Of a stretch of 64,000 nt of DNA, positions 48,250 to 59,003 are shown piece by piece (positions within the stretch are counted from its first letter, which is position 1; each line of letters starts with the position of its first letter). Made by a program: the position numbers and the translations under genes. The notes beneath the pieces are model-generated. The model did not search any database and had not been told where the DNA came from. It saw nothing but the letters and a program-made list of their open reading frames with translations. Source of the DNA: Austropuccinia psidii (Eukaryota > Basidiomycota > Pucciniomycetes > Pucciniales > Sphaerophragmiaceae); the NCBI GenBank assembly GCA_023105745.1, contig JALGQZ010000015.1, positions 16,714,499 through 16,778,498 on the forward strand, in the 5' to 3' direction.

Positions 48250-51200
48250 CATATAGATAATGAAGGGGTCTTTTTGACCTTAATTCAAAAGCCACATGGC
48301 CTGTAGCCTTCTTTTCCCAAACATGCTGTGGAAAAAAATTCATAAAGCACATTAAGGGGGCTTCCTGAACTTTTTTTCTTAATAAAATTCTAAACATAGT
48401 ACCTTTTTAATTGAAACATAGCCCCAATGGTTTTTATTTTTGGCAAAGAAGCCATTTTTGGCTTTGTTTCCTGAATTTTCCAAAAGTGCTTTAGTTATTT
48501 GGCTATAACAGTATTAGGTAGATCTTTCTGTAATTTCCTTGAAAACATTTTGCAAAAAATGCATTTTGACCTAAAAAATAACCACTTCATTTGGACAAAG
48601 GGGCTGTTTTTGGCCATTTGTTAGGAGTTTCCCAGATATTGCATATTGAATGAGTGGAGATTTCAAGGTCTACATGCACAAAATTGGGCCAGAATATGGC
48701 CTTTATCATGTAAAGATAACCCTATTCAGCCCTTATTTTCCACATTTAGACCATTTTTTGCTAGAGTTATGCAATTGGTAAAATATGGTGTAGATGTCCT
48801 CAAGGCCTTGTCCACAATATTTCTGAATAAACTGTGGGAAAAGAATTGAACCCCAGGGCCCCTTATCAGAAGAAAGATTACATTTTTTTCCCAATTCTTG
48901 GAAATATTTCATAAAAGGTATAGTGAACATGGTTTGGGGGTTCTTAATTATCTTTCAAGCAATTCTCAAAAATTAATATGGAAAAAGAAATGACCTTTGT
49001 GTAAAATCTATTTTGGTTGATTTCTCACATAGGGTGTATAGGTCCTTAAAGGGGCTTCTAGGAATTCCTTTCAAAAATATTTGTGAAAGGGACTTCCTTT
49101 AAGCTTCAATATGTTCCTACAGGGCTTCAGTTCTCCACAAAAAGTCAATTTTTGCGCATTTCTTCAGGATTTCTCAAATATGCTAATAAGAATGGCTCTT
49201 AGGAGTCTTTAACTGGAATATGGATCATCAACATGGCCTTTGACCTTTTAAATAGCCCACCAGGGGCTTAACCTGCGAATAAAGGCCATTTTTTCAATTT
49301 TGAGGAATTTGAAATATATGGAATAGTGAAGGAGGTTTGGAAGTCCTCATGGAGACATTTTGCATTAATTCACATGATTATTGGAAGAAAGATGATGTCC
49401 ATCCTCTGAAATGACTCCCAGGCTCCATATGTACCACAAAATGGCTGTCTTTTGTTGTGTTTTGAAACCTCATGCTTATGATCAAGAGTACCTCAAGGGA
49501 GTTTCTGAAAGGTTTCAAGAAACCTTTTGGAAATCAAAATGTCTTTCAGCTTTCAAAATGGCTATTAGGGGCCATTTTGACCATTTTTGGAAATTTCTTG
49601 TATAGGGAAATTCAATGGAGTTCTTAGTCCTTTGGGTAGCTCACAATATCAATTGACAAAAGAATCTGGAAAACTAATGGCTTTTGGACTTCAAAATGAC
49701 CCTCCAGTGGAATTATTGGTGTCAAAAAGGCCATTTTGGTTAGTTTGAAGAAAATATGAGATATGGTGGATGAATTGGGTGTGAAGATACTCAAAAATGA
49801 TTTATACATTTCTATTTAGGATATTTAGTAAGAAATATTAATTTTTTGCTGCACAAAAAACCTGAAAAGCCCTTATTTGCCACAAAAAGGCCATTTTTGA
49901 CCACTTCTTTGCCAATTTCTCACATAAGGTGCAGCAGGAATGGGGTGAATCTGTCTATACCAGGGTCCCTATAATTTCTTTTAAAAAAAGGGCCTTTAAC
50001 CTTCAGAATGACCCCCAAGGGGCCTTTTTGGTGTCAAAAAGGCTATTTTTGGCCATTTTTGACGGATTTCCCCCATCAAGCTGGAGGCTTCAAGGAGAAT
50101 ATATGTACTTGTTAGATAAGCCTTTGGAAAACCATATGTAATTTTCCCTTTCAAATGACCCTCAAGGGAATTTATTGTTGGCAAAAAACACCACTTTTGG
50201 CCATTTATAAGGAATTTCTCAGATATGGTGTTATTAATGCACTTAAGAAGTGTTAAAAGGGCTTTTATGGTATTTTTACGGAATATTTAGAAACGGAATT
50301 GACATTTGGACTTTGAAATACCCCTTAAGGGGGATTTTCAGTTTGAAAAAGGTCACTTTTTGGCCATTTCCTTATGAATTTCTCAGAGATGATGAGATTG
50401 ATGGTACTTAAATATGCTCCAGGGGTCCTTATTAAGGTAGTTTCATAGACTTTTTCAAAGAAAATAACCACTTGTTCTTAAAATAACCCTTTGGGGCTTT
50501 TTTTGTCCATCTATTACATGTTTCTTAAGTATTGTGCAGAAGTACTCAAATAGGCTACCTGTATTTGTTTAAAAACATATTTCCTTGGTATTTCAACATC
50601 AACCTCTAGGGACCTTATGTCATCTAGAATGAGAATTTTGCTCAGTTATTTTGGGAATTTTTCGAATTTGGTGCGGATGATGGGATCAAAAAGGCCTGAG
50701 AGATGGCTCATCCACTTTTTAGTCAAAAATATTGGCAAGAAAATAGCTTTTTGCCTCAAAAACATGCCTTCAGAACTCTTCTTTTATGAAAAAAGCAACT
50801 TAGCCATCGCTTAGTTATTCATCACATATGGTGTTGGGAATGGGTCTGATTAGCTTTAAAATGGGATTTCTGAATTTATTTTGAATTAAATTACAATTTA
50901 AATGGAATTTGTCCTTCAAAAGAGCCCTCCAGGGGCCTTATTATTCTTCAGAAAGGTCAGTTTTGCCCCTATTTGAGAATTTGTAATAAATGGGATATTG
51001 AATGAGTTTTCGAAGTTCTCAAAGTAACTTTCACATTTTTTCCATAAAATATGTGGTAAAAAGATGGAATCTGGCCTCTGAAATTATACCCCATGATTCA
51101 TATTTTACACACAAGAGCCATTCTTGGCCATGTTTTAGAATTTCTCACATATGGTCTAGGTTACCTCAAGGAAAATTCCCCTTTTTTGATTAAAAAATTA

Positions 51201-51300
51201 TCATTATTTCCATTTATCATGGATGATTCATTTTCACAAATCATCCCCATTCTTAAGGACATTTTTTCAATTTTTGGACCATTTCAATAATCAAGTTTAA
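48250..51300. repeat. Diverged tandem array, unit about 150-160 bp, about 18-20 units
   Basis: The anchor (A)GGCCATTTTTGGCCATTTCT, followed by a variant of AATTTCTCACATATGGTG, recurs near 48613, 48748, 48890, 49010, 49160, 49290, 49440, 49575, 49725, 49890, 50040, 50195, 50350, 50500, 50640, 50800, 50965 and 51125. Each unit then shows GGTCCT-like, TTCAAAATGACCC-like and AGGGGCCTTATTTTCCACAAAA-like words in the same order. Units are strongly diverged from each other. No open frame persists across units, so it is probably not coding. The array continues left of A2 (28380-28666). Confidence 0.75.
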
Positions 51301-54300
51301 GCTTAAGCCCACTAAGCCCTAATCAAATAGTGTATGTCCCAGTACTGAGGTATGAAACAATTGGCATTCTATACAGTCATTGTTTTACTTTCCAACAGAG
51401 AAAATAAATTAAAATTCCCAACCATATTTATAGAGGATTGAAGGTATAAATAGCTTAATGGTTGTTATTTGTTACTATTGGTTAACGAGGCTACCTTAGG
51501 AGTATTATTTTGTTATTTTTACTTTTAATATTATTTCTGAGCTGTTTTTTGTATTTCCACTCATTGCCTCTTTAGTTTCAGATTCATTTTTAGGAATTAT
51601 TTCATGGATTTTTTATTAAGAAGTTAATGTACCCTGTTTTGAGAATAATCTTTGATTTTGAAAGTACTCTCCAGCTTAAACTTCATTTATTGATTGAAAG
51701 AATTGAATTTTTCTCTGATATAATGATATGTTTTTTCCGCTCTCCCATGGATCTCTAATGTTCTCTAGTAATAGAACCTTCTTTTCAGGGGTCAAATATA
51801 CTTGATAGGTCATCGGAAATAATTTAAGAGAGCAGTTCAATAGAAATATATATATCAGGCTAGAGATTCATGAATTTGATTCCAAAAGAATTCAGATTCA
51901 TAAACTGGAATTTTATGTGGCTAATGTACTTGTTAGCTATCTTTCTTTCAAGATTACTACTTCTAATCTTAATAATAACCCAGCTTAGGTCTTACTTTAG
52001 TTTGAGTTGCATTCAAAATTGATAGAATTATACATAGACTTAATATTATTGTAATTTGTTTTGTTTGGAAAGAGTTCTCAATTTTTTGTATCAAGGTATT
52101 GAAAAACAACAAACTAATATTTATTTCTTAGCTTTTTTATCCCCTCAGTCTTTTTGGCATAGCTTCAGATAGTACATCCAGATATCTAATTATTCAGTCA
52201 AGAAATCAGCTTCAGCCAAAGGATACCGTTATGTAAATATAGAATTATGAGTGGTTACTCTTGCATACTGTGAAAACATGACCTATCATACCAGAATATA
52301 ATTAAGGAATCTCAAACTTTTTCTTGTAACCTTTTCTTCTTGTATGTGATGATTGTGCCAACTCAACAGCCCAGGGTCTAGTAATGGTGGTGGTGAGGGG
52401 CCACCTGTCTCAACATGTCTCTAAGTGGAGATCTCAAGTTCTTATCAATTGTGTCTGGAATATATGTGAAATCTAGTTTGCGAAAAAAATCGAATTCCAT
52501 TTTTTTTAGATTCAGATCTAGTTCACCCTTCTGGTCCCATTAAATATAAAAATGAATCAAGAAGGTACAATAATACCATATATTGGAACTAAAAAACAAA
52601 TAGTTAGAAGAACACCTGATGGTGTTAAGCAAGAAGAAAATTCAAGTTGATGAGTATATGAAAGGTGAGTAATTGATTCTATCTACAATCTAACTTGAAA
52701 CAACTATGATAAAAAATGCCATTGCATGGCAGAATGGGGTAATCATCATACCTTTTTGTCAATTTTTTTTGGTACTCTCTTAGAAGTGTTGTATTTGATT
52801 TCACAGGGATATTTTGATTTTAAGGAAAATGGAATACATTTAAATTCTAAAGGTTCTTGGTATTCATTTATTTATATTTTAAAAACCCAAGTCATTGTCA
52901 AAAGCTTTTAGAGTTCCCTACAGGAAACACTCAAACACTGTACTTCAGTTTAAACCTTCATGTGACAAACTCTCAATTGTTTTTAAATGAAATTATCTTT
53001 CTCTTCATTTAAGTAAGATCATAATTTGATTTTTTATCAAATTTATTCCTCATCCATTCAATCCTCCAACACATTCTCAGCTCACCCATACAATTTTCCT
53101 TGAAATATTCAAATACTCTTATTTTTTAAGGCTCATTACTTCTTTTGGCTTCCTTTGATCAAATTATCTTAATAAGTTTTTTTATGTGATTTTAAATGAA
53201 TTATTTTTTTCAAAAATACAAAAGACTCATAAAATCACTAAAAAGAATGATTTGTAACCATTTGAACAATATTGAGATTTTGATCAAGTGAATTTTTTGC
53301 TATGTAAAATTGTTATTTTGAATAAATTCAAATCATTCTTCTAAAAATCAAATCATTTCCATTAATTTTCCTTATTTGGTAAAAGGATAATAATAATTGA
53401 AGTGAGTTAACGATTCTATTTACCAGGAAATGCTTTTCCATTCTAATAGAAAATTGCACGCATTAATTTTGTTTTGTATTTAAATTTATTATATTAAAAT
53501 TTCCCATGATTTATAAAAAAGCTGTTGGTAATAGTTGTGGTATAAATCAATGGTAGGAATAATTCTGAGGAAACATTGAATTGGTGCTCATATTTTAACA
53601 CAAGTTTATATTGAAGTTAGACATATTTTACCTATAGCTTTGAAAATATCCTGTCATATTTTTAACAAATAATTCAATTGCTTATTTTTTTGAATATTAT
53701 AATGAAATAATTTTCCCAATATCTTTTTCAAAATGAAATGAACTGTTCATTCAATAATGTAGATTTGTCATACTATGAGAAAAATACATATATCAAATAT
53801 AAAAAACATTCAAATATTCTTTTGGTCACTATAATATGGCTAAAAAGTGAGATGTTTCAAATTTTGAACAGCTGTGACTTTTTCTAGAATTTAATTTATT
53901 TCTTTGATATATTCATCAGATGTAGGTGAGTGAAGCGTTTTATATTGTAAGATGAGGTCCAAGTGGGAGAAAAACACTTCTGGATTTTCTGAGTTTTGGT
54001 AATAATCGTTTTTTAAACTTCCTTCTCAAATGTCAAAATTGATCAAGGTGTAATGTGTTGACCTTATGGCCCTGCTCCTCTTCCTAGGATATGAGATTGG
54101 ATTTTAACCTGTGAAATTAATGGCTTTCCTATAGTCTCTAGATTTTACTGAATCAACAGGAAGATTTTGAGCTCAGTTTTTTACTCCTTGAAATAATAGG
54201 ATATTTCCTGTTGTTACACAGAGATGTTATATAAACTGGGGATGTATAGGGGAATTTAAGGATTCTTAGCAATTTTTAAAAATAAAGAAATTAATCCTCA

Positions 54301-56022
54301 AAGAGTTTCCTATCCCTTTGAAATTAAATTTTACAGTCACTGATTTCTCATATTTAATATTCAGAGTCCTTAATGTCTCCCAGGAGGATTCCTGATATGA
54401 CAACTGGAGCTTCTTTCCAGGAAAGCCTTTATCTTAAAGTTTCAACAATGAAATTTCAGACCCAGGCTCTAAGCTTGTGCTTTTTAGATGCTTCTAATAT
54501 CCATAATTAGTGAGGTGAAAACTTTTTTTAAAAAGCTTTAGAATCAAGTTGGTGGAGTATATAGAATTTCTTTTTGCTTTTGGCTAGTAGAAGGAAGGAA
54601 GTTTTTATTTCACATTAATCTACTTTCTTTGTGCGTAATGTGCCAAATTTTCTTTTTTCAAAAATATAATTCTCAGGTCTGTAAGGCAGAGCAAATTCAC
54701 TTCCTTCATCTTTAAAAAGCTTTTTGATCTTTTCATACTTAATGTTCCCCAAGACCACCTTCAAAGTGGTTGATTAATAGAGATTTTCTGGTTTTTCTCC
54801 AATGATCCACTCAATTGAATAAGGTATCTCAATAAAAAAAGAAAGAAATTACAACAAAAACACACCCATATAGCTGAAATGGATCCAATTATGTCAAGGC
54901 AGAGACAATATGGTGGTCTTTGGTTTGAGGGAAATTCCCTTTTTAGAAAGTCAAAGTCATTTTTCTCTTTTAAAACTTTCACATGACTAATAGTCAAGGG
55001 CTTCAAGTGAATTAGCTTGAATTTTTGGTTTCTTTTATGTTTAATTATGTGGTTCCTGGAGTTCTTTTTTATGTTTTCAGGAAAACAGCCTATTGGTTTG
55101 TTATGATTTTACCTAATTTGTTTTTTGATTGGACCTCCTATTTGAATATTCTTCTTTGCTATCAAAAAGCTTGGAAGTATTGTAATACCTAAATATTGTT
55201 ATCAGTGGATCACCCTATAGATATAAAAGGATCACAAAGATATTAGAAAATCTTATAAAATAGAGGAGACTCTCCAATTTAAACAGTTTATTGTTCCAAT
55301 TTATTTCTACTTTACCTTCTACTTCACAAATAAAGCTTCTGGATAGCTTACTGGTACATATCCCTTTTCCAAGAGTTGGAATGAGTTTTGTGGACATACT
55401 CTTTATATTCACCATGCTATGTATGTGAATTAAATAAATAACTGAGATAGAAGGACTAGTGGCTTTTATTTTTTAATGAAAATATGAGTCTCTAGACTAG
55501 TCTGGTAGTTTGAATGCTTGTGGAATTCCTTTTTGTTATTGAGACAAGGCATAGGTCAAATTTGTGGGTTCTGCACACAACCTCTTTCTGCTTTGTGGAT
55601 TTTCTTTTACAGCTACAAAGAATGTTCTCTTCTTATTATAACTTCTTTGGCAATATATGAGGGTTTTTTGAGTTTCTTAATTTTTCATATTTTATAAAAA
55701 AAAAGATTTTTTCTTTTATGATTTTGAAGTTTAAATTTCATGTCAAATATTGCATTGGTTGAAGTTTTCACTCAGTTAAATAACCTTGAGAGAAATAATC
55801 TGGTCATTTATTTCTGTCTCTTCCCATACTTAACAGGATCTCTTAAGAGGATGGAATAAGACATGGTATCTTAGGTAGGTTTATTACAATACCAGGAATT
55901 TCAAAGAGTAAGTAGTGAAATTTGTTCAAAGATTATTGATTTAAACAAACTTTTACCTTGGTTAGTTATGGCTTAGGAAGTGTATTGATAATTTATTTTT
56001 AACTATAATTCTTTATCATTTG
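51301..56022. other. AT-rich, no recognisable feature
   Basis: Only short open frames occur (the longest are about 60-80 codons) with no recognisable domain. A 32-codon frame near 52552 followed by a GTGAGT donor, and a 61-codon frame at 52726-52911, could be remnants of exons, but nothing supports this. No LTR termini or tandem repeats were seen. Confidence 0.5.
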
Positions 56023-57864
56023 TGTGAGCCTTAGAGGTAATTTCATATACCCAAAAGACCACAAATATAAAAAATAACATATTAATATAAATAAAATAAA
56101 TTTATTTATATTATTAAAATAAAAATCAAAATATAAATATAACATTATATTAAAAATAAAAAATTAATTACAATTTAAAAATAAAAAATACATTAAATTT
56201 TGTAAGTATAAAATTACTTTTATACTTGAAAAAAAATTAAGTAAAAATAAAATTTTAACAAAATTGTGAAAAAATAAATAAATTTGGAAAAAAGTTATAT
56301 AAAAATTATCATAACTTTTTATCCAATAAATAAACACATAAAATTTATTTCACCATTGGATTCCTCATAAAAAATCAGGTGGGGTCACCTCTGAGTGAAA
56401 TTCTCGTAACTCAACTCTAAATAAGCTTAAATTAAGTTTTTAGTATTTTCAATACAAAAGTTGAAAATCCTCAAAACTTTAATTTAATTCACACCACATG
56501 TAATGTTAACCATCAATTTTTGTGTTAAAATTGAGGTGTTGTGTTTAGTTTAGAAGTTATGAGGAATTGAAGTATTTTCAATTGAATTCAATTGAAATGT
56601 CAAAATGTGCGCGTGTATTACATAAGTGAACTTTGATTTACATATGAGGTATCAATTATTACTGTATTGTACTGTACAATTGAATTGAATTACATATGTA
56701 AATTATAAGTATAATACATGATGAGGAATTAAAGGAAAAATAAATTGGAAAGATTAAATTTGGGGGGGAAAAGGAACTCCAGCTCTAAGGGGGAGCTAGA
56801 CCCCCAAATTCCTTGCTGACAGGCGTGGGATGTCTAAATTCACGCAAAAGTTCATCACTTTTGGCCTGGAATTGAGTTACAGGGTCTGTGAACTCAATTG
56901 ATGATGAGGTTTTGATACCAACTGGGGTAGTTTTAGCTGTTGCCAAGAGGGTAAAACTACCCTTAAGATAAAACAATCATAGTAAAAACAGTTTTAACTG
57001 GTTTCTACGCCTCTGACACACATTCTGACGTGTTTTGAAGGCTCTAGGCATGGTATTGCTATAGTAATGGCTGATTTAAGGGTCTAAAATGGCTAAAAAT
57101 GGCTAAAAATGGCTTAAACCAGCCCTTTTTTGGTCTAAACCAGGGTTCAATGATGCCATAATTGGCTTTTCTGTTGTCAGACTGTTTTTCACGACTGACA
57201 AGAGTAAATTTTACTTTTGGAGTAAGAGAATTGATGGCTATAAAAGAATGTCTTCTTTGCCCCACTTTTCTCTTCATGTTAGAATCTTTTCCTTTTATTA
57301 ATTAGTTTAAAACTGTTAAACCAATCAATAAAAGATTCCAACCACCCTTTTTAAATCATTTTGAACCTTTTAACCACGTGAAAAAATCATTATAATCATT
57401 GTTTGTAACTCTTATAATCATTTTTACCCCTGAACCACCCCATAAGTGAATTAAAGCATCTTTCATCACTGTAAACTTTGTCACTTTGTTTCCAAATTCA
57501 CTCTGGTCACTTTTGGGCGTGTTTTTTCTTTAATATTCTTTTTAAAGACTTTTTTCTTTAATTAATTGCTTGCAGTTCTTTGCTCAATTAATTCCAATTG
57601 AAATTGCTCTTGAAGAAATTTCTTTTGTAGCCTTAAAATATCTCTTGTAGAGTATTTTTTGGATAAATTTTTATTGTTGGTAAAACAATAAATTTTTAAA
57701 ATATTATTGTTTTATACTAATAAAGCTATAAACAATAAAATTGGCGTGTTTTCTCTTAAAAAGAATATTTCTTACTATTTTTAACTGAATTTTTACCTTA
57801 TACAAATTTTGAGGACAGGAAAAGTACTTGATTTTTAATCAAAGTTTCATATCCACACCTTACA
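56023..57864 (+). mobile_element. B2 5' LTR (1842 bp)
   Basis: Same termini and order as the B1 LTRs, with the TATA box TATAAAAG at 57239-57246. From 57279 to its end it contains no ATG on the plus strand. Confidence 0.93.
57239..57246 (+). promoter_or_regulatory. TATA box of B2
   Basis: TATAAAAG in GATGGCTATAAAAGAATG, conserved in the three family B LTRs. Transcription would be expected to start about 25-40 bp downstream. Confidence 0.7.
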
Positions 57865-57866
57865 TT

Positions 57867-57884
57867 TGGGGGCCCAGCCGTGAT
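57867..57884 (+). promoter_or_regulatory. Primer binding site of B2
   Basis: TGGGGGCCCAGCCGTGAT, identical to B1 and two bases after the LTR end. Confidence 0.7.
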
Positions 57885-58011
57885 ATTTTACCTGTGACAT
57901 ATTTTTTTACTCTTTTTAAATCTTTTTTCTTATATTGAAAAATTTAAAAAACATATAAAAAATACTTATAATCCAAAAAATCCTTAAAAAATAATTTTTT
58001 TTCATATTATA

Positions 58012-59003
58012 AGTGAGGCTTATATTTTTATTTCTTTTTTGAAATAACCTTTTTTTTACTTAATTAATTGGCTTTTTCATTAATTTTAGTGTCTGACAAC
58101 GTGGTAAGACAAGAAAACATTGAAACAGCCTCAACAGTAACCAGCATTATCCCTGCCAGTACTGTTAATTCTGATCATAATAGTACTGTTATTGTGACTC
58201 AAAATAATCAACCTGAACCAATATCTTCTGAATTAATTAACTTGGATATAAGTAATACACTTCAGAAAGCTAAAAATTTGGCCAATAGTAAGTTTTTGAC
58301 GTAAAAATACTATTTTAAGCCTTTTTTTTAACCATAATTATGCCTTCAACCAGGTCAGGAGCCAGCTACAACCCCTCAAGCAGCTCCCAAAAAGGTAATA
58401 GACGTGATTATGGCAGAGGCCAATCAGGTACAGAAGGAAAAGGGTCAGTTGATGACTTCCAAACAACTGAATTGGGTCATTCTGAAGCTGATAATACTAT
58501 TTTACCTTCAAAAAGAGCTGACACCGCCACAACAAGCCTCTGTGGACATATACAAAGCCAGCCACAGTGCATACAACAATGCACTTCAATTCAAAGAGTA
58601 CCAGATCCTTGCAGACCTGTGGAAGAATTGCATGAATTCTTACCTGACAGTAAGAAAATTCTTGGGCCATCCCAACACTTGCAAATTGCTCAATGGATGG
58701 CATCCATTGATGGAGAAGAAAAACATGATGCTTTTGACACTGGAATGGAGGAAAAACAACCCTCCACCACCAAAACCAGTGCCAAAAACAGCCCCAGTGG
58801 CCAGCAGCAGCAATTCCAACGTGAGAAAGCAGCCACAAACTCCAAACAAGGGCAAAGGGAAGGCACAAGCTCCAAAACCTTACAGCCAGGGCTACAGGAT
58901 CCCAAAGATTCAGCAGGATGCCATGGAAAATGTATTTCAGATGGCCAGAACCATGATGGAATTACAAAAGAAGGAGGAAGCCAGATTAAAGTTCCAGAAA
59001 TGA
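58012..59003 (+). CDS. B2 ORF1: spliced 282-aa protein, start codon created by splicing
   Basis: A at 58012 precedes the GTGAGG donor. Intron 1 (58013-58089) ends TTAATTTTAG. TG at 58090-58091 completes the start codon, giving M-S-D-N-V-V-R-Q. Exon 1 is 58090-58287 and ends one base into a codon before GTAAGT. Intron 2 (58288-58353) ends CTTCAACCAG. Exon 2 (58354-59003) continues [12 protein letters not shown] and then the +1 frame of gag, ending TGA at 59001-59003. The length, both introns and both phases match B1 exactly. The protein has an acidic/Ser-Thr N-terminus, a helical middle ([25 protein letters not shown]), a Pro/Lys/Ser-rich linker and a C-terminal charged helix. No known domain; it may be a structural, RNA-binding or regulatory partner of Gag. 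Splice sites are predicted, not observed. Confidence 0.7.
58013..58089 (+). other. Predicted intron 1 of B2 (77 nt), splits the ORF1 start codon
   Basis: Donor AA|GTGAGG and acceptor TTTTAG|TGTCTG. B1 has the same sites (30798-30873). The donor is a fair but not perfect consensus. Confidence 0.6.
58288..58353 (+). other. Predicted intron 2 of B2 (66 nt), contains the gag-pol ATG
   Basis: Donor ATA|GTAAGT and acceptor CAACCAG|GTCAGG, phase 1. The ATG of the long gag-pol frame (58340) lies within it. The equivalents are 31072-31136 in B1, 5305-5372 in A1 and 41026-41093 in A2. Confidence 0.7.

Noticed and set aside
52552..52911. Small frames (32 and 61 codons) with a GTGAGT donor between them as a possible host gene
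   Set aside because: No recognisable domain, no acceptor that joins them in frame, and no second copy to compare.
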